Assembly (NCBI RefSeq): GCF_020511155.1
Contig: NZ_CP041216.1
Location: 4,030,001 to 4,094,000, forward strand
DNA length: 64,000 nucleotides
Origin: Shewanella glacialimarina
Lineage (GTDB): Bacteria; Pseudomonadota; Gammaproteobacteria; Enterobacterales; Shewanellaceae
Direction of reading: 5' to 3'
Numbering within the stretch: the stretch's first letter is position 1; each line of letters begins with the position of its first letter. Made by a program: the position numbers and the translations under genes. Below the pieces are notes generated by a model, which saw only the letters and a list, made by a program, of their open reading frames with translations, ran no database searches and was not told where the DNA came from. Shown here piece by piece: positions 44,880 through 55,065 of this stretch.

Positions 44880-46559
44880 ATGGAACCGGCCATATTAATT
44901 ATCACCTTACTCTGTGGGCTTTTGGTCAGTAAAGTAGGTCTTCCGCCGCTTATTGGTTATTTAGCTGCAGGGTTTGTTCTATTCACTTTTGGTATTCAAG
45001 ACACCAGCCTACCTCTTTTACAACAGCTTGCTAATCTGGGCGTGACCTTACTGTTATTTTCAATTGGTTTAAAGCTGGATTTAAAAAGCTTATTTAAAGC
45101 CGAAGTGTGGGCTACTTCTAGCATTCATTTAATTGGTTCAATTATCTTTTTTATCCCGATATTAAAATTATTGGGCATGGCAGGGTTAGAGCAACTAGAA
45201 GGCTACACCCTTAATCAGCTACTGCTTATTTCATTCGCGTTAAGCTTTTCAAGTACCGTGTTTGCGGTAAAAGTGATTGAAGATAATGGTGACATGAAGT
45301 CACTTTATGGCCGTGTCGCTATTGGTATCTTGATTATGCAAGATATCTTCGCTGTGGTTTTTTTAACCATATCAAAAGGCGAAGTGCCCTCTATTTGGGC
45401 GCTAGGTTTATTGCTACTCCCTTTTGCTCGTCCGCTTATTTATAAAGTATTCGATAAAGTGGGCCACAGTGAAATGTTAGTGCTGTTTGGCCTAGTAATG
45501 GCATTAGTCGTCGGCGCTTGGCTATTTGAAGCCGTAGGCTTGAAGCCTGATTTAGGGGCATTAATTATTGGTATTTTACTAGCAGGCCATGCAAAGTCGT
45601 CTGAATTAGCAAAATCCATGTACTACTTCAAAGAATTATTTTTAGTCGCCTTCTTCCTTACCATTGGCTTAAATGGACTGCCAACATGGTCAGACATTGG
45701 CTTAGCCGCTATTTTGGTCATACTAGTACCGGTTAAAATAGCTATGTTTATGTTTTTATTAACGCGATTCAAACTACGGTCACGCACCTCACTTTTAGCG
45801 TCGTTAAACCTGGCTAACTACAGTGAGTTTGGATTAATTGTCGCAGCCGTTGCTGCGCATAAAGGCTGGTTACCCTCGTCATGGTTAATCATTATTGCCG
45901 TTGCCTTAAGTATTAGCTTTTTGTTTGCTGCGCCGCTTAACAGCAGTGTGAATAAAATTTATAAGCATTTTCAAAAACATTTAGTCAAACTTGAGAAACA
46001 CCCATTACACCCTGAAGACCGTCAAATCAAGATTGGTAACCCTAGATTTTTAATTTTTGGTATGGGCCGCATTGGTTGCGGTGCTTATGATGAACTGCGT
46101 TTGCGTTTCGATGGCGAAATTTTAGGTATTGAGCATAAACAAGAGTTGGTCGACTTTCACCGCAGCCAGGGCCGTAATGTCGTCCAAGGTGATGCTGGCG
46201 ACACTGACTTTTGGGAAAAACTAGAACGTGCGCCTAATCTTGAACTGGTGTTACTGGCCATCCCCCATCACGTTGGTAATTTGTTTGCCGTAGAGCAACT
46301 AAAAAAGCTCAACTACGGCGGAAAAATAAGCGCGATTGTACAATATGCCGAAGATGCGGAAGCCCTTAATGCAGCAGGAGTCGACAGTGCCTATAACCTT
46401 TATGAAGCCGCAGGTGCTGGTTTTGTTGATCATGTGATTTACGAGCATCTTGATGAACCTCAAGAAAAGGTTAACCGTGCGGACCAGGTCGCCAGTGAGG
46501 CAATGCAGGATAATGCAACTGATTCAACTAGCAGTTCAACCAATAATGGCCAAGTTTAG
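44880..46559 (+). CDS. Kef/CPA2-type cation:proton antiporter with TrkA-N domain
   Basis: 559 residues. About twelve membrane helices (1-350) with the family segments F-A-L-S-F-S-S-T-V-F-A-V-K and P-D-L-G-A-L-I-I-G. The cytosolic NAD-binding TrkA-N domain follows (about 385-500; F-L-I-F-G-M-G-R-I-G-C-G-A-Y, then V-V-Q-G-D-A-G-D-T-D-F-W). It is a K+- or Na+/H+ exchanger of the YbaL/Kef group. No glutathione-linked KefF partner is nearby. The C-terminal 30 residues are low-complexity. Confidence 0.88.
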   Translation: MEPAILIITLLCGLLVSKVGLPPLIGYLAAGFVLFTFGIQDTSLPLLQQLANLGVTLLLFSIGLKLDLKSLFKAEVWATSSIHLIGSIIFFIPILKLLGMAGLEQLEGYTLNQLLLISFALSFSSTVFAVKVIEDNGDMKSLYGRVAIGILIMQDIFAVVFLTISKGEVPSIWALGLLLLPFARPLIYKVFDKVGHSEMLVLFGLVMALVVGAWLFEAVGLKPDLGALIIGILLAGHAKSSELAKSMYYFKELFLVAFFLTIGLNGLPTWSDIGLAAILVILVPVKIAMFMFLLTRFKLRSRTSLLASLNLANYSEFGLIVAAVAAHKGWLPSSWLIIIAVALSISFLFAAPLNSSVNKIYKHFQKHLVKLEKHPLHPEDRQIKIGNPRFLIFGMGRIGCGAYDELRLRFDGEILGIEHKQELVDFHRSQGRNVVQGDAGDTDFWEKLERAPNLELVLLAIPHHVGNLFAVEQLKKLNYGGKISAIVQYAEDAEALNAAGVDSAYNLYEAAGAGFVDHVIYEHLDEPQEKVNRADQVASEAMQDNATDSTSSSTNNGQV

Positions 46560-46603
46560 TGCTAAACACTTGCGCCATTTAAGTTAGTAATAGTCAATAT
46601 ATA

Positions 46604-46636
46604 ACGCCTCGAATTTTCTCGGGGCGTTTTTGTTTT
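46604..46636 (+). terminator. Terminator of the antiporter gene
   Basis: 9-bp stem ACGCCTCGA / TCGGGGCGT with one G-T pair, then TTTTTGTTTTT. Confidence 0.85.
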
Positions 46637-46753
46637 TGTCAGCGTATTTTCAATTTTCAGATAGTGAAAAAAATCTCAGTTACAGCAGCTACAAAGTCGT
46701 GATATAAATCAAAGTAATAACTTAAATCACTGTCTGTTGGAAATTTTTGAAGT

Positions 46754-47911
46754 ATGTCTAACCCTGCTCAACGTGCTACCAAATTATTTGTGCAAACTTT
46801 CGGCACAAAAGCGGACGATTTATACCAAGCACCAGGGCGGGTGAATATTATTGGTGAGCATACAGATTACAATGAAGGTTTAGTGCTGCCCGCAGCAATT
46901 AATTTTCATACCGTAATTGCAGTAAAACACCGGGAAGATGATTTATTTCGCGCGGTAACAGATGCCTTTCCAGGACAAATTAAGCAATGGCACTTTGGCG
47001 AAGAAGGCACAGTGTCTTCTAATGACGATTGGGCTAACTACTTAAAAGGTGTCACCTCAGCGATGCACACCTCTGGCCTGCAAGCTAAAGGCTTGGACTT
47101 GGCGATTGTGGGCAATGTGCCATTGGGCGCGGGCCTTTCATCATCCGCGGCATTAGAAGTCGCTTTTGGTACCGCCATCAGTTATGCCAGCCAATTACAT
47201 TTGTCACCATTAGCCATTGCTCAACTCTCTCAACGTGGTGAAAGCCAATACATGTGCCATGACTGCGGCATTATGGATCAAATGATCAGCGCGTTAGCCG
47301 TTGAAGATCATGCCTTATTAATTGATTGTTTAGAACTAGAAAGTGAAATCGTATTAATTCCTGATGAGTTAAGCATTATCGTGATTGATCCCGGCATTAA
47401 TCGTAAAGCCTTTATGGTGCAATTTGAGCAACGTAAAAAAGAATGTTCCATCATTACTGACTTATTAGGTTTAGATTCCTTACGCGATTTATCATCCTCC
47501 TACTTAGAGCAACGTAGAGACAACTTGTCATCTGAGCAATTTAGACGCGCTCGCCACGTTATCACTGAAAATAACCGCGCCAGCAATGTTGCCCGTGCCT
47601 TTGAGCAAAATAATATCGCCCGCTTTAGCCAATTAATGACGCAATCTCACCAGTCATTGCGTGATGATTTTGAAGTGATATTACCTGAAGTAGATATATT
47701 GGTGTCAATGATAGCCGAGCACATAGGCGAACGCGGCGGTGTGCGCATGAGTGATGGCTGTGTTATTGCTTTAATCGGGCATGAATTAACAGATGATGTG
47801 ATCAATTTAGTTGAACAACAATATACCCAAAAAACAGGCTTAGAAGCCAAAATCCATTTATGTTCAGCCAGTGCTGGCGCAGGCAGGATAAGCAAATCAC
47901 CCCGAAAATAA
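46754..47911 (+). CDS. galK: Galactokinase
   Basis: 385 residues. The galactokinase signature G-R-V-N-I-I-G-E-H-T-D-Y-N (28-40) and the GHMP ATP-loop G-N-V-P-L-G-A-G-L-S-S-S-A-A-L (about 119-133) are intact. It phosphorylates galactose to galactose-1-phosphate for the Leloir pathway. galM follows 29 bp later. No galT, galE or regulator is seen in this window. Confidence 0.96.
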   Translation: MSNPAQRATKLFVQTFGTKADDLYQAPGRVNIIGEHTDYNEGLVLPAAINFHTVIAVKHREDDLFRAVTDAFPGQIKQWHFGEEGTVSSNDDWANYLKGVTSAMHTSGLQAKGLDLAIVGNVPLGAGLSSSAALEVAFGTAISYASQLHLSPLAIAQLSQRGESQYMCHDCGIMDQMISALAVEDHALLIDCLELESEIVLIPDELSIIVIDPGINRKAFMVQFEQRKKECSIITDLLGLDSLRDLSSSYLEQRRDNLSSEQFRRARHVITENNRASNVARAFEQNNIARFSQLMTQSHQSLRDDFEVILPEVDILVSMIAEHIGERGGVRMSDGCVIALIGHELTDDVINLVEQQYTQKTGLEAKIHLCSASAGAGRISKSPRK

Positions 47912-47940
47912 TGTAACTCATCATAATTAGAGAGGCCTCA

Positions 47941-48969
47941 ATGGTACGTTTTAGTGTGCTTGAATCTTGGCAAGATCCCCGCGGTGGAGAGATTGAACGT
48001 GTCCGTTTAGACAATGGCACAATCGCAGTGGAAATTTTAAGTTTAGGCGGCATTATCCGATCATTATGGATACCGACAAAAAATGGTGAACGCCAAAACG
48101 TGGTGCTAGGGTGCGACAGTGTGGCAGATTATTTGGCTCAACCAGCCCATCTTGGGGCTATTGCGGGTCGATACGCCAACCGAATTGCCAATGGTAAAAT
48201 GTCCCATGACGGCATTGACTATCAATTAAGTGTCAACCAGGCAAGCAACTGTTTACACGGCGGTGTTGAGGGCTTTAATCGTAAAAATTGGCAACTGGGC
48301 ACGACGAGTGATGGCGTGCGGTTAACCTTGCACAGCCCTGGTGGCGATATGGGGTTTCCAGGTAACTGCAGAGTCCAATTAGATTACCGATTAGTCGGTA
48401 ATAATTTGTATGTTGAAATGTTAGCCACAACAGATAAAGCCTGCCCTGTTAGCCTAACCCAGCACAGTTATTTTAATTTAGATGGCGGTGTGACCAATAC
48501 TACCCATCAAATACAAGTTGATGCTAGGCAATACCTGACCATGAATGAGGTGGGTGTACCCACAGCATTAGTGGCCACCGCAGGCAGCGATTTAGATTTA
48601 GCTCACACAACCTCAATGACAGTACAAACACAACTCCCTTCACTTTTGGCAACCAATGGGTTTGATCATTGCTATGTAATGGATAATACCGAGGGTGAAT
48701 TACAACGTTTTGGTAAGTTATCTAGTACGGTTAGCGGTGCCAGTATGACGGTGTATACCAACCAGCCTGGGGTGCAGTTATACGGTGCTAACTTCCTAAA
48801 CGGTGTAGTGGCTAAAAAACAGCAGACATTAGTTGACCATCAAGCGGTATGCATTGAGCCGCAGATGCTACCAGACTCACCTAATCAGCCTGATTTACCG
48901 GGTAATGCTTGGCTAATGCCAAATGAAGTTTATCACCATATTTCGCGTTATGAGTTTTCAATAGAATAA
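47941..48969 (+). CDS. galM: Aldose 1-epimerase
   Basis: 342 residues. It has the mutarotase motifs A-G-R-Y-A-N-R-I-A-N-G, L-H-G-G and L-T-Q-H-S-Y-F-N-L (catalytic histidine), and C-I-E-P-Q-x-x-P-D-S-P-N-Q near the end with the catalytic glutamate. It converts beta- to alpha-galactose, the substrate of GalK, and is the second gene of the pair. GAGAGGC lies upstream of the ATG. Confidence 0.95.
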   Translation: MVRFSVLESWQDPRGGEIERVRLDNGTIAVEILSLGGIIRSLWIPTKNGERQNVVLGCDSVADYLAQPAHLGAIAGRYANRIANGKMSHDGIDYQLSVNQASNCLHGGVEGFNRKNWQLGTTSDGVRLTLHSPGGDMGFPGNCRVQLDYRLVGNNLYVEMLATTDKACPVSLTQHSYFNLDGGVTNTTHQIQVDARQYLTMNEVGVPTALVATAGSDLDLAHTTSMTVQTQLPSLLATNGFDHCYVMDNTEGELQRFGKLSSTVSGASMTVYTNQPGVQLYGANFLNGVVAKKQQTLVDHQAVCIEPQMLPDSPNQPDLPGNAWLMPNEVYHHISRYEFSIE

Positions 48970-48991
48970 ACGTTTAATCATCAATAAAAAC

Positions 48992-49025
48992 AAATAAGGA
49001 GTAAGTTTTCACTTACCCCTTATTT
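48992..49025. terminator. Terminator between galM and pmbA
   Basis: AAATAAGG-A-GTAAG pairs with CTTAC-C-CCTTATTT (13 pairs and one mismatch), loop of 6. It serves two convergent genes. Confidence 0.7.
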
Positions 49026-49068
49026 AATTTAAATCACTTTTGCTAACGGTCATGTCAGTCAGACCGTA

Positions 49069-50427
49069 TTAATTACCTGCAATTTTCATTTCACTGAGTA
49101 AAATGCCACCAGTACGAATCGACGAGCGTAAATCACGATCCTTACCCACGCCCTGAATCCCCATAAACATGTCTTTTAAATTACCCGCTATGGTGATTTC
49201 TTCCACTGGGTACATCACTTGACCGTTCTCGACATAAAACCCTGCAGCGCCACGGGAGTAATCGCCCGTTACGCCATTAACGCCTTGCCCCATCACTTCA
49301 GTGACAATCAAACCTGTGTTCATCGCTTTGATTAAATCATCAAAGGTTTGATCTGTATGGCTAAGCGTCCAGTTATAAATACCGCCAGCGTGACCTGTAT
49401 TAGTCAAACCCAATTTACGCGCCGAGTAACTGGTCAATAAATAGGTCGCTAATGAACCATTATCAATAATTTTTCTACTTTGAGTCGCAACACCTTCACT
49501 GTCGTAATTGGCTGACGCTAATGCGCCTATTAAGTGAGGTTGTTCTTCAATATTGAACCACTCAGGAAAAATTTGCGTGTTAATTGAATCGAGTAAGAAG
49601 CTCGACTTACGATGCAAACTACTGCCGCTAATTGCACCAATTAAATGTCCCATCAAGCCAGTGGCTATTTCAGGCGCAAACAGTACCGGCATTTTCGCGG
49701 TGGCAATTTTACGTGCATCTAAACGGCTAAGGGTTTTATTGGCTGCTTGTTTACCAACCGCTTCAGGGCTTAATAAGTCTTGATACTTACGGGCAACAGT
49801 ATAGTCATAATCGCGCTGCATATTGCCATCAGACTCTTCACCAATCGCAACACAACTTAAACTGTAACGCGAACTACAATAGCCATTTAAAAAGCCATGA
49901 CTATTGCCATACACTTTGGCACTGGTATGGGCATTGGCTGTCGCGCCATCGGAGCTTTTTATACGGCGGTCGGTTGATAAGCTGGCTTCTTCGGCGCGAA
50001 TGGCTAATTCAGCTAACTCTTCAGCGGTTAATGTTTGCGGATGATACAGCTGTAAATCACGAATATCTTGTGCCATCAAGGCTTTATCCGCCAGACCACT
50101 GAACGGATCTTCAGAGGTATACTTGGCAATATCATCGGCCGCTTTAACGGCTTGTCTAATTGCCTCTGGGCTTAAATCTGAAGTAGAAGAGTTACCTTTA
50201 CGGCCATCACGGAATACGGTAATCCCTAAAGCACCATCTTTGTTAAACTCGACGGTCTCAACTTCTTTATTACGGGTAGAAACTGACAGGCCTTGCTGCT
50301 TACTAATGGCGACTTCCGCCGCAGTAGAGCCTAATTCTTTGGCGTATTCAAGCGCAACACTGACTGCTTGCTTTAATGCCGATAATTCACTGTCAATAGT
50401 GGCTGGAGGTGCTTGATGAGAAGTCAC
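49069..50427 (-). CDS. pmbA: Metalloprotease subunit PmbA (TldE)
   Basis: 452 residues of the TldD/PmbA family, with the C-terminal G-A-A-G-F-Y-V-E-N-G and E-I-T-I-A-G-N-L-K-D-M-F segments. PmbA lacks the catalytic HExxxH motif and works as a heterodimer with TldD (encoded at 58977-60425). The pair matures microcin B17 and degrades CcdA antitoxin in E. coli. It is divergent from darP, a conserved arrangement. Confidence 0.95.
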   Translation of the reverse strand: MTSHQAPPATIDSELSALKQAVSVALEYAKELGSTAAEVAISKQQGLSVSTRNKEVETVEFNKDGALGITVFRDGRKGNSSTSDLSPEAIRQAVKAADDIAKYTSEDPFSGLADKALMAQDIRDLQLYHPQTLTAEELAELAIRAEEASLSTDRRIKSSDGATANAHTSAKVYGNSHGFLNGYCSSRYSLSCVAIGEESDGNMQRDYDYTVARKYQDLLSPEAVGKQAANKTLSRLDARKIATAKMPVLFAPEIATGLMGHLIGAISGSSLHRKSSFLLDSINTQIFPEWFNIEEQPHLIGALASANYDSEGVATQSRKIIDNGSLATYLLTSYSARKLGLTNTGHAGGIYNWTLSHTDQTFDDLIKAMNTGLIVTEVMGQGVNGVTGDYSRGAAGFYVENGQVMYPVEEITIAGNLKDMFMGIQGVGKDRDLRSSIRTGGILLSEMKIAGN

Positions 50428-50574
50428 AAATAGTCTCTTAAATGGCCTAAATTAACGCTAGCATAGCAAATTCATTTCACGATTGATAACAACACGTTTT
50501 GCTGACCTTTTTTCCCCGATACAACTGCAAAATAAATGCTATCATTAGCAGATATTTATTTGAGGTTTAAGATT

Positions 50575-51105
50575 ATGAAAATTGTTGGTGATTCTGAGCA
50601 CTTTCAGCAACCGTATGACAACGATGAAGAATACGTCAGCCGTACTGGATTTAAAAAAGAAAGTGAAGAGGCGCAGGCGTTAGGCATGCGTTTGGTGGCA
50701 TTAAGTAAAACGCAGTTAGACAGAATGGGGCTAGACGAATTTTTGTACGATGCTGTGCTAAAAAGCAAAGTCATTAAGCAAAAAACTGAAGCTTATCGTC
50801 GTCATTTGCAGTACATAGGCAAATTAATGCGTAACTTTGATCACGAACCTATTGAAGCAGCACTGGATAAAGTGTTGAATAAGAACAATAATGAAGCTGC
50901 GCAAATACAGATATTCGAAAAAATGCGCGATCGTTTGTTGACTAATGGTGACACTGAAGTTCAAACATTGATGGATGACCATCCACAGCTTGATCGTCAA
51001 AAACTTCGTCAATTAGTGCGTCAAGCCAATAAAGAGCTGACCCAAGGCCCTGAGTCTAAATCAGCCAAAGAACTGTTTAAATACTTGCGCAGTGAAATAA
51101 CTTAG
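50575..51105 (+). CDS. darP: Ribosome-associated protein DarP (YjgA, DUF615)
   Basis: About 176 residues from ATG 50575, with GAGG about 9 bases upstream. The frame could begin at 50536, but the first 13 residues would be non-conserved. The core D-N-D-E-E-Y-V-S-R-T-x-x-K-x-E and L-R-Q-L-V-R-Q-A-N-K-E motifs are typical. The protein acts in assembly of the 50S ribosomal subunit. Confidence 0.92.
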   Translation: MKIVGDSEHFQQPYDNDEEYVSRTGFKKESEEAQALGMRLVALSKTQLDRMGLDEFLYDAVLKSKVIKQKTEAYRRHLQYIGKLMRNFDHEPIEAALDKVLNKNNNEAAQIQIFEKMRDRLLTNGDTEVQTLMDDHPQLDRQKLRQLVRQANKELTQGPESKSAKELFKYLRSEIT

Positions 51106-51201
51106 TCATTTTTTGGCTGGGGTGTTATTAAACGGACTGAGTAAGTAGTAAACAGCAATTTACCTTAGATTCTGAATAACAATAATACTAGGATGTTACC
51201 C

Positions 51202-53694
51202 ATGCGAATAATGACTTTGAGTCGCAGCATTCCATTAATTTTTGCTTCATCTTTACTTATCAGCGGTTGCAATGGCGCCGCTGATGGCACTGAGACAGAA
51301 ACAACCACAGAAAACTATGCCATTAGCTTAAGTTTTCAGGCGGTTGTAGATGGGCAATGTAGCGACGCAACAAGCCAGCAATCATTTTATCTTAATGAAC
51401 AATTTTGTGCGGTTGCCACCCTCAAAAATGGCAATACACTCGCATCGGGACAACTAGTCAATTTTGTTCTACCTTTTGGCAGTGCCTCACCAGCCTCAAA
51501 GCTCACCAATGCTAATGGTCAAGCAAGCTCCATCATTAGCTCAAGTACGACCAATGCAGGAGAGCTAAGTGTACAATTCAACCCTGCTAATAGTAATGTG
51601 GTCAGTGCCAGTCGTAATTTTGAGTTTTTAGCGTTAACTACTGCGCCAACGACAGAGTCGGTCACCATTTCAGCCAGTATTAACCATCCTTCGGGCACAG
51701 TCACACGCTTTAAGGTTGATGAAGCGGTTCAGTTACAAGCCACCCTATTAGACAGCAGTAACCAAGGTATCGCCGATCAATTAGTGACTTTTACTGCCGG
51801 TAGTGCCAGCTTATCACCCACTACTGCGCTCACTAATAGTAGTGGTAAAGCTGTGGTGAGCTATACACCCGCCATAACTGAATTAGGTGCTAGCACCTTG
51901 GTGGTGAGCACCAATTACCAAGGTAAGGCGGTCACTAGCTCAAGTTTTTATGAAGTACTATCTGCAGCTGATGTCATCCCAACAGGCTTGTTAAAAATGG
52001 GTCGCTGGGTATCAGCAACTGAATTTTATGAAGGCGAACTGAACACCACATTACCCACAGATACTAACGGCATTTATAAAGTCAGCGCCGGCGGCACATT
52101 TGGCGTAACAACCACCATTGTTACCGACAATAGCGACGGCACTTTTAGCCGTTTACAAACACCGACTAGCGTCACTTTCAGTTCTGACTGTTCAACCAAT
52201 AATAAAGCCAGCTTAGACTCACCTGTAACAACGTTATCAGGCAGTGCTGGTGCAACTTTTTCTGATACTAGCTGCAGTGGTAATAGTGAACGTAGTGACC
52301 AAATTATCGCGACAGCAATAGTTGGCACCACAGCATTAACCGCAAGCATAGATTTCACCTTAAGCCGTCAAACCTTAGCAAGCTTAAGCTTTATTTCTGC
52401 AGAGCCTGATCAAATTCGTATTAAAGGCGCTGGAGGTACTGGCTCAAGCGAGTCATCATTAGTGACCTTTATGGTCACCAGTGCCAATGGCCAACCGACC
52501 GCGCAGCAAACCGTTAACTTCAATCTTGATACCGTTATAGGCGGTTTAAGCTTTGCAAATGGCCAACAAACCGATAAAAGTATTACTAATGCACAGGGTT
52601 TAGTCAGCGTTCGAGTATTGTCAGGTACTGTACCAACGCCTGTACGCGTCGTTGCCAAAGCGACCGATATTGACACTAATGAAGTCATTACCAGCCAATC
52701 TGAACAGTTAACGGTGAATACCGGTTTACCACAGCAGCTTGGCTTCAGTATTTCACCCTCGGAATATAACCCAGAGGCAGGGAATCAAAATGGTAAGCAA
52801 GTCACTATTACGGTTTACGCATCAGATAGTTTTGGTAACCCAGCGCCCGATGACACTGTGGTTAACTTCACCGCTGAAGGCGGCCAAATACAGCCCTCTT
52901 GCTCTACTAAAGGTGGAACGTGTAACGTCACCTGGACATCAGCCAACCCGAGAGTCACTGATAATAGGGTGACAATTTTAGCCTATGCACTAGGCCATGA
53001 AACTTTCTTTGATACCGATGGCGATAATATGTTTGGTGATAAAGATGGTGGTGCAATTGCATTAGCTTGTTTAAATGCCAGCAATAATCCAGTTGCCTGT
53101 AAAGGTAATGGTATGGACATTGAAACTTATCACCCAGCTGGTTTTATCGATTTAGGCGACGCGTTTAGAGATGATAATGAGACGGGTGCTTTCGACTCTA
53201 GCGAAAAATTCTTTAATACATTAGCCAATACCTATACTGGTGCAGACGGTAAATTTAATGGTCCACAATGTCTTCGCAATGACGGCATATGCGGGATAGG
53301 TCAAGCCAATAAAACCTATATCCGTAAGGCTTTTGTGCTCACAATGTCAGGGTCAACTGCGGTGATGCAATTTAACCAAGATGGCACGGCGCTAAATACT
53401 AACTTTAGTAATATTACCCCTATCGCTGTCAATGGCCTCTCAACATTCACAATTAAGCTTACCGATACTGCTAACCAAATATTACCTGCCAAGACTACAG
53501 TCGCAGTTACCGCGACTGAGGGCGAGGTGTTATTTAACGGTTATACTGTGCCTAACCGCACGCTTGCCGGTGGTACTAGCACTTCATTCATATTAAAACA
53601 TAACGGTGTAGCGGGAGTCAGTAGGGTCACGGTAACAGTGACCACCCCAGGCGGCATTATCACTAAAACCAACTTTAATGTAACTTTGCTGTAG
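51202..53694 (+). CDS. Ig-like (Big) repeat outer-membrane lipoprotein
   Basis: About 830 residues. The start at 51202 has AGGA 8 bases upstream; the in-frame ATG at 51193 is an alternative. The lipobox L-L-I-S-G-C places the lipidated cysteine at residue 23. At least four Big/intimin-type Ig domains are seen (e.g. about 45-145, 150-250, 390-510, 530-600), with T-N-A-N-G-Q-A and T-N-S-S-G-K-A turns. An aspartate-rich segment (D-T-D-G-D-N-M-F-G-D-K-D-G-G) suggests calcium binding. It is probably a surface adhesin or wall protein. The ligand is unknown. Confidence 0.85.
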   Translation: MRIMTLSRSIPLIFASSLLISGCNGAADGTETETTTENYAISLSFQAVVDGQCSDATSQQSFYLNEQFCAVATLKNGNTLASGQLVNFVLPFGSASPASKLTNANGQASSIISSSTTNAGELSVQFNPANSNVVSASRNFEFLALTTAPTTESVTISASINHPSGTVTRFKVDEAVQLQATLLDSSNQGIADQLVTFTAGSASLSPTTALTNSSGKAVVSYTPAITELGASTLVVSTNYQGKAVTSSSFYEVLSAADVIPTGLLKMGRWVSATEFYEGELNTTLPTDTNGIYKVSAGGTFGVTTTIVTDNSDGTFSRLQTPTSVTFSSDCSTNNKASLDSPVTTLSGSAGATFSDTSCSGNSERSDQIIATAIVGTTALTASIDFTLSRQTLASLSFISAEPDQIRIKGAGGTGSSESSLVTFMVTSANGQPTAQQTVNFNLDTVIGGLSFANGQQTDKSITNAQGLVSVRVLSGTVPTPVRVVAKATDIDTNEVITSQSEQLTVNTGLPQQLGFSISPSEYNPEAGNQNGKQVTITVYASDSFGNPAPDDTVVNFTAEGGQIQPSCSTKGGTCNVTWTSANPRVTDNRVTILAYALGHETFFDTDGDNMFGDKDGGAIALACLNASNNPVACKGNGMDIETYHPAGFIDLGDAFRDDNETGAFDSSEKFFNTLANTYTGADGKFNGPQCLRNDGICGIGQANKTYIRKAFVLTMSGSTAVMQFNQDGTALNTNFSNITPIAVNGLSTFTIKLTDTANQILPAKTTVAVTATEGEVLFNGYTVPNRTLAGGTSTSFILKHNGVAGVSRVTVTVTTPGGIITKTNFNVTLL

Positions 53695-53753
53695 TCAAAC
53701 TTAGCAAATGCAGATTGAGCTGACACTTAGTGTCTAGCTATCTAACTAACTCC

Positions 53754-53780
53754 AAAAGCCCACTTCGGTGGGCTTTTTGT
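53754..53780 (+). terminator. Terminator with UUCG tetraloop
   Basis: 10-bp stem AAAAGCCCAC / GTGGGCTTTT with loop TTCG and a following T-run. Confidence 0.9.
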
Positions 53781-53919
53781 TAGGAGGCGATATAAGTGCT
53801 TGGTGATTATGATGATTATGCCTAATCAATTTAAACTACTTTTGTGCCTAGCTCTTACCTAAGAGCTAAGTTAACTTCAATCTCAATATAGCACTGCCGA
53901 TACAAGGTATTATTACCTG

Positions 53920-55065
53920 TTAATGTGCCTCGTGTACTTCTTTTTGGCGACGCCTAATACCCGCTAAAGCCAGCCCGCTAAACACCGCAAACATCAACCA
54001 CATTTGTAGCCATTGCGGCATGATTGCCGACCAGTCAGCACCCATTTGATTCAACGTCAACATGCTATTAATTGCAGGAATGGCTGGAATAACCTGTGAC
54101 ATCCACACGAGTGGCTCGGGAATTAACGCTATTGGCCACACGAAACCTGCTACAAACAAGATTGGCATTGATGACAGCAAAAAGATTTGAGTCGGTAAGT
54201 CACGTCGTATAAACAGGCAGCTCAATGTAATACCTGCAGCGGTTGTTGCCAATAAAAAGGGTAGCATCATTAGTGCCGTTTCAGCTAATGTTCCAAGTAC
54301 AGTGACCTGATAAGCATAAAAACAATAACCAATATAAAAGCTACTAAATAAGCTATATAAACTGACAAACATAGCCATTCTCGCGCTGAATATAGCCATA
54401 GGTGACACTTGCTGCCAGTAGCCTTTTTTGCGCCACTGCCCTGCCCCTAAAATACCTGTGCCAATGAGTAAAGTTTGATGCAAAATCAATATAAACAACC
54501 CCGGCACAACATAAGGCGTATAACCCAAACTAGGATTAAAAACCGGCACGTCGTTAATATTGACCGAATTTACACTTTGATCTGCAAGTGCGGCGGTTTG
54601 TCCACGGGCTAATAAGCCCATTAATTGTACTTGCTTACCCGCATCCATACCCGCAGCAACTAATCCTTCAACGACTGCCGAGTAAATCAAAAAGTAACTG
54701 GCATCACCGCCATAACTCAGCGTAGCGCCTTTGCCTAATAGTAAATTGCGTCTAAATCCTTCGGGAATAACCAATAAGCCGTGGGCGTTACCTTGCTGTA
54801 TAAGCTGTTTAGCTTCGTCAATACTATTGGCATGGGCGATGATATGAATTTTGGCACTGGCATCGGCATGGCGGGTTAACTTTCGGCTCAGCGAAGAGTT
54901 GTCATGATCGACTACCACAATAGTTTGTTCGGTAGGCACTTGATGTAAATAGGGAAGTGGATACAACACAGAGTAAAACACCACACCACCAAATAGGGTC
55001 ACCACAATGGCTTTATCGGCTAGAAGTGCTCGCCATTCAGCAAAATAAAGCGCCCAAAATGTCAT
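53920..55065 (-). CDS. ABC-2 type permease, efflux operon (second)
   Basis: 381 residues. One N-terminal helix, a long extracytoplasmic domain (about 45-190; I-V-V-V-D-H-D-N-S-S-L-S-R), then five or six helices with the ABC-2 pattern P-Y-V-V-P-G-L-F-I-L and F-V-W-P-I-A-L-I-P-E-P. It overlaps the previous permease gene by four bases (ATGA). It is the last gene of TolC-HlyD-permease-permease. No ATPase gene is in the operon. Confidence 0.9.
   Translation of the reverse strand: MTFWALYFAEWRALLADKAIVVTLFGGVVFYSVLYPLPYLHQVPTEQTIVVVDHDNSSLSRKLTRHADASAKIHIIAHANSIDEAKQLIQQGNAHGLLVIPEGFRRNLLLGKGATLSYGGDASYFLIYSAVVEGLVAAGMDAGKQVQLMGLLARGQTAALADQSVNSVNINDVPVFNPSLGYTPYVVPGLFILILHQTLLIGTGILGAGQWRKKGYWQQVSPMAIFSARMAMFVSLYSLFSSFYIGYCFYAYQVTVLGTLAETALMMLPFLLATTAAGITLSCLFIRRDLPTQIFLLSSMPILFVAGFVWPIALIPEPLVWMSQVIPAIPAINSMLTLNQMGADWSAIMPQWLQMWLMFAVFSGLALAGIRRRQKEVHEAH

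Noticed and set aside
46637..46753. Gal-repressor operator before galK
   Set aside because: No clear palindrome of the GalR type was visible in the leader, so no operator is claimed.
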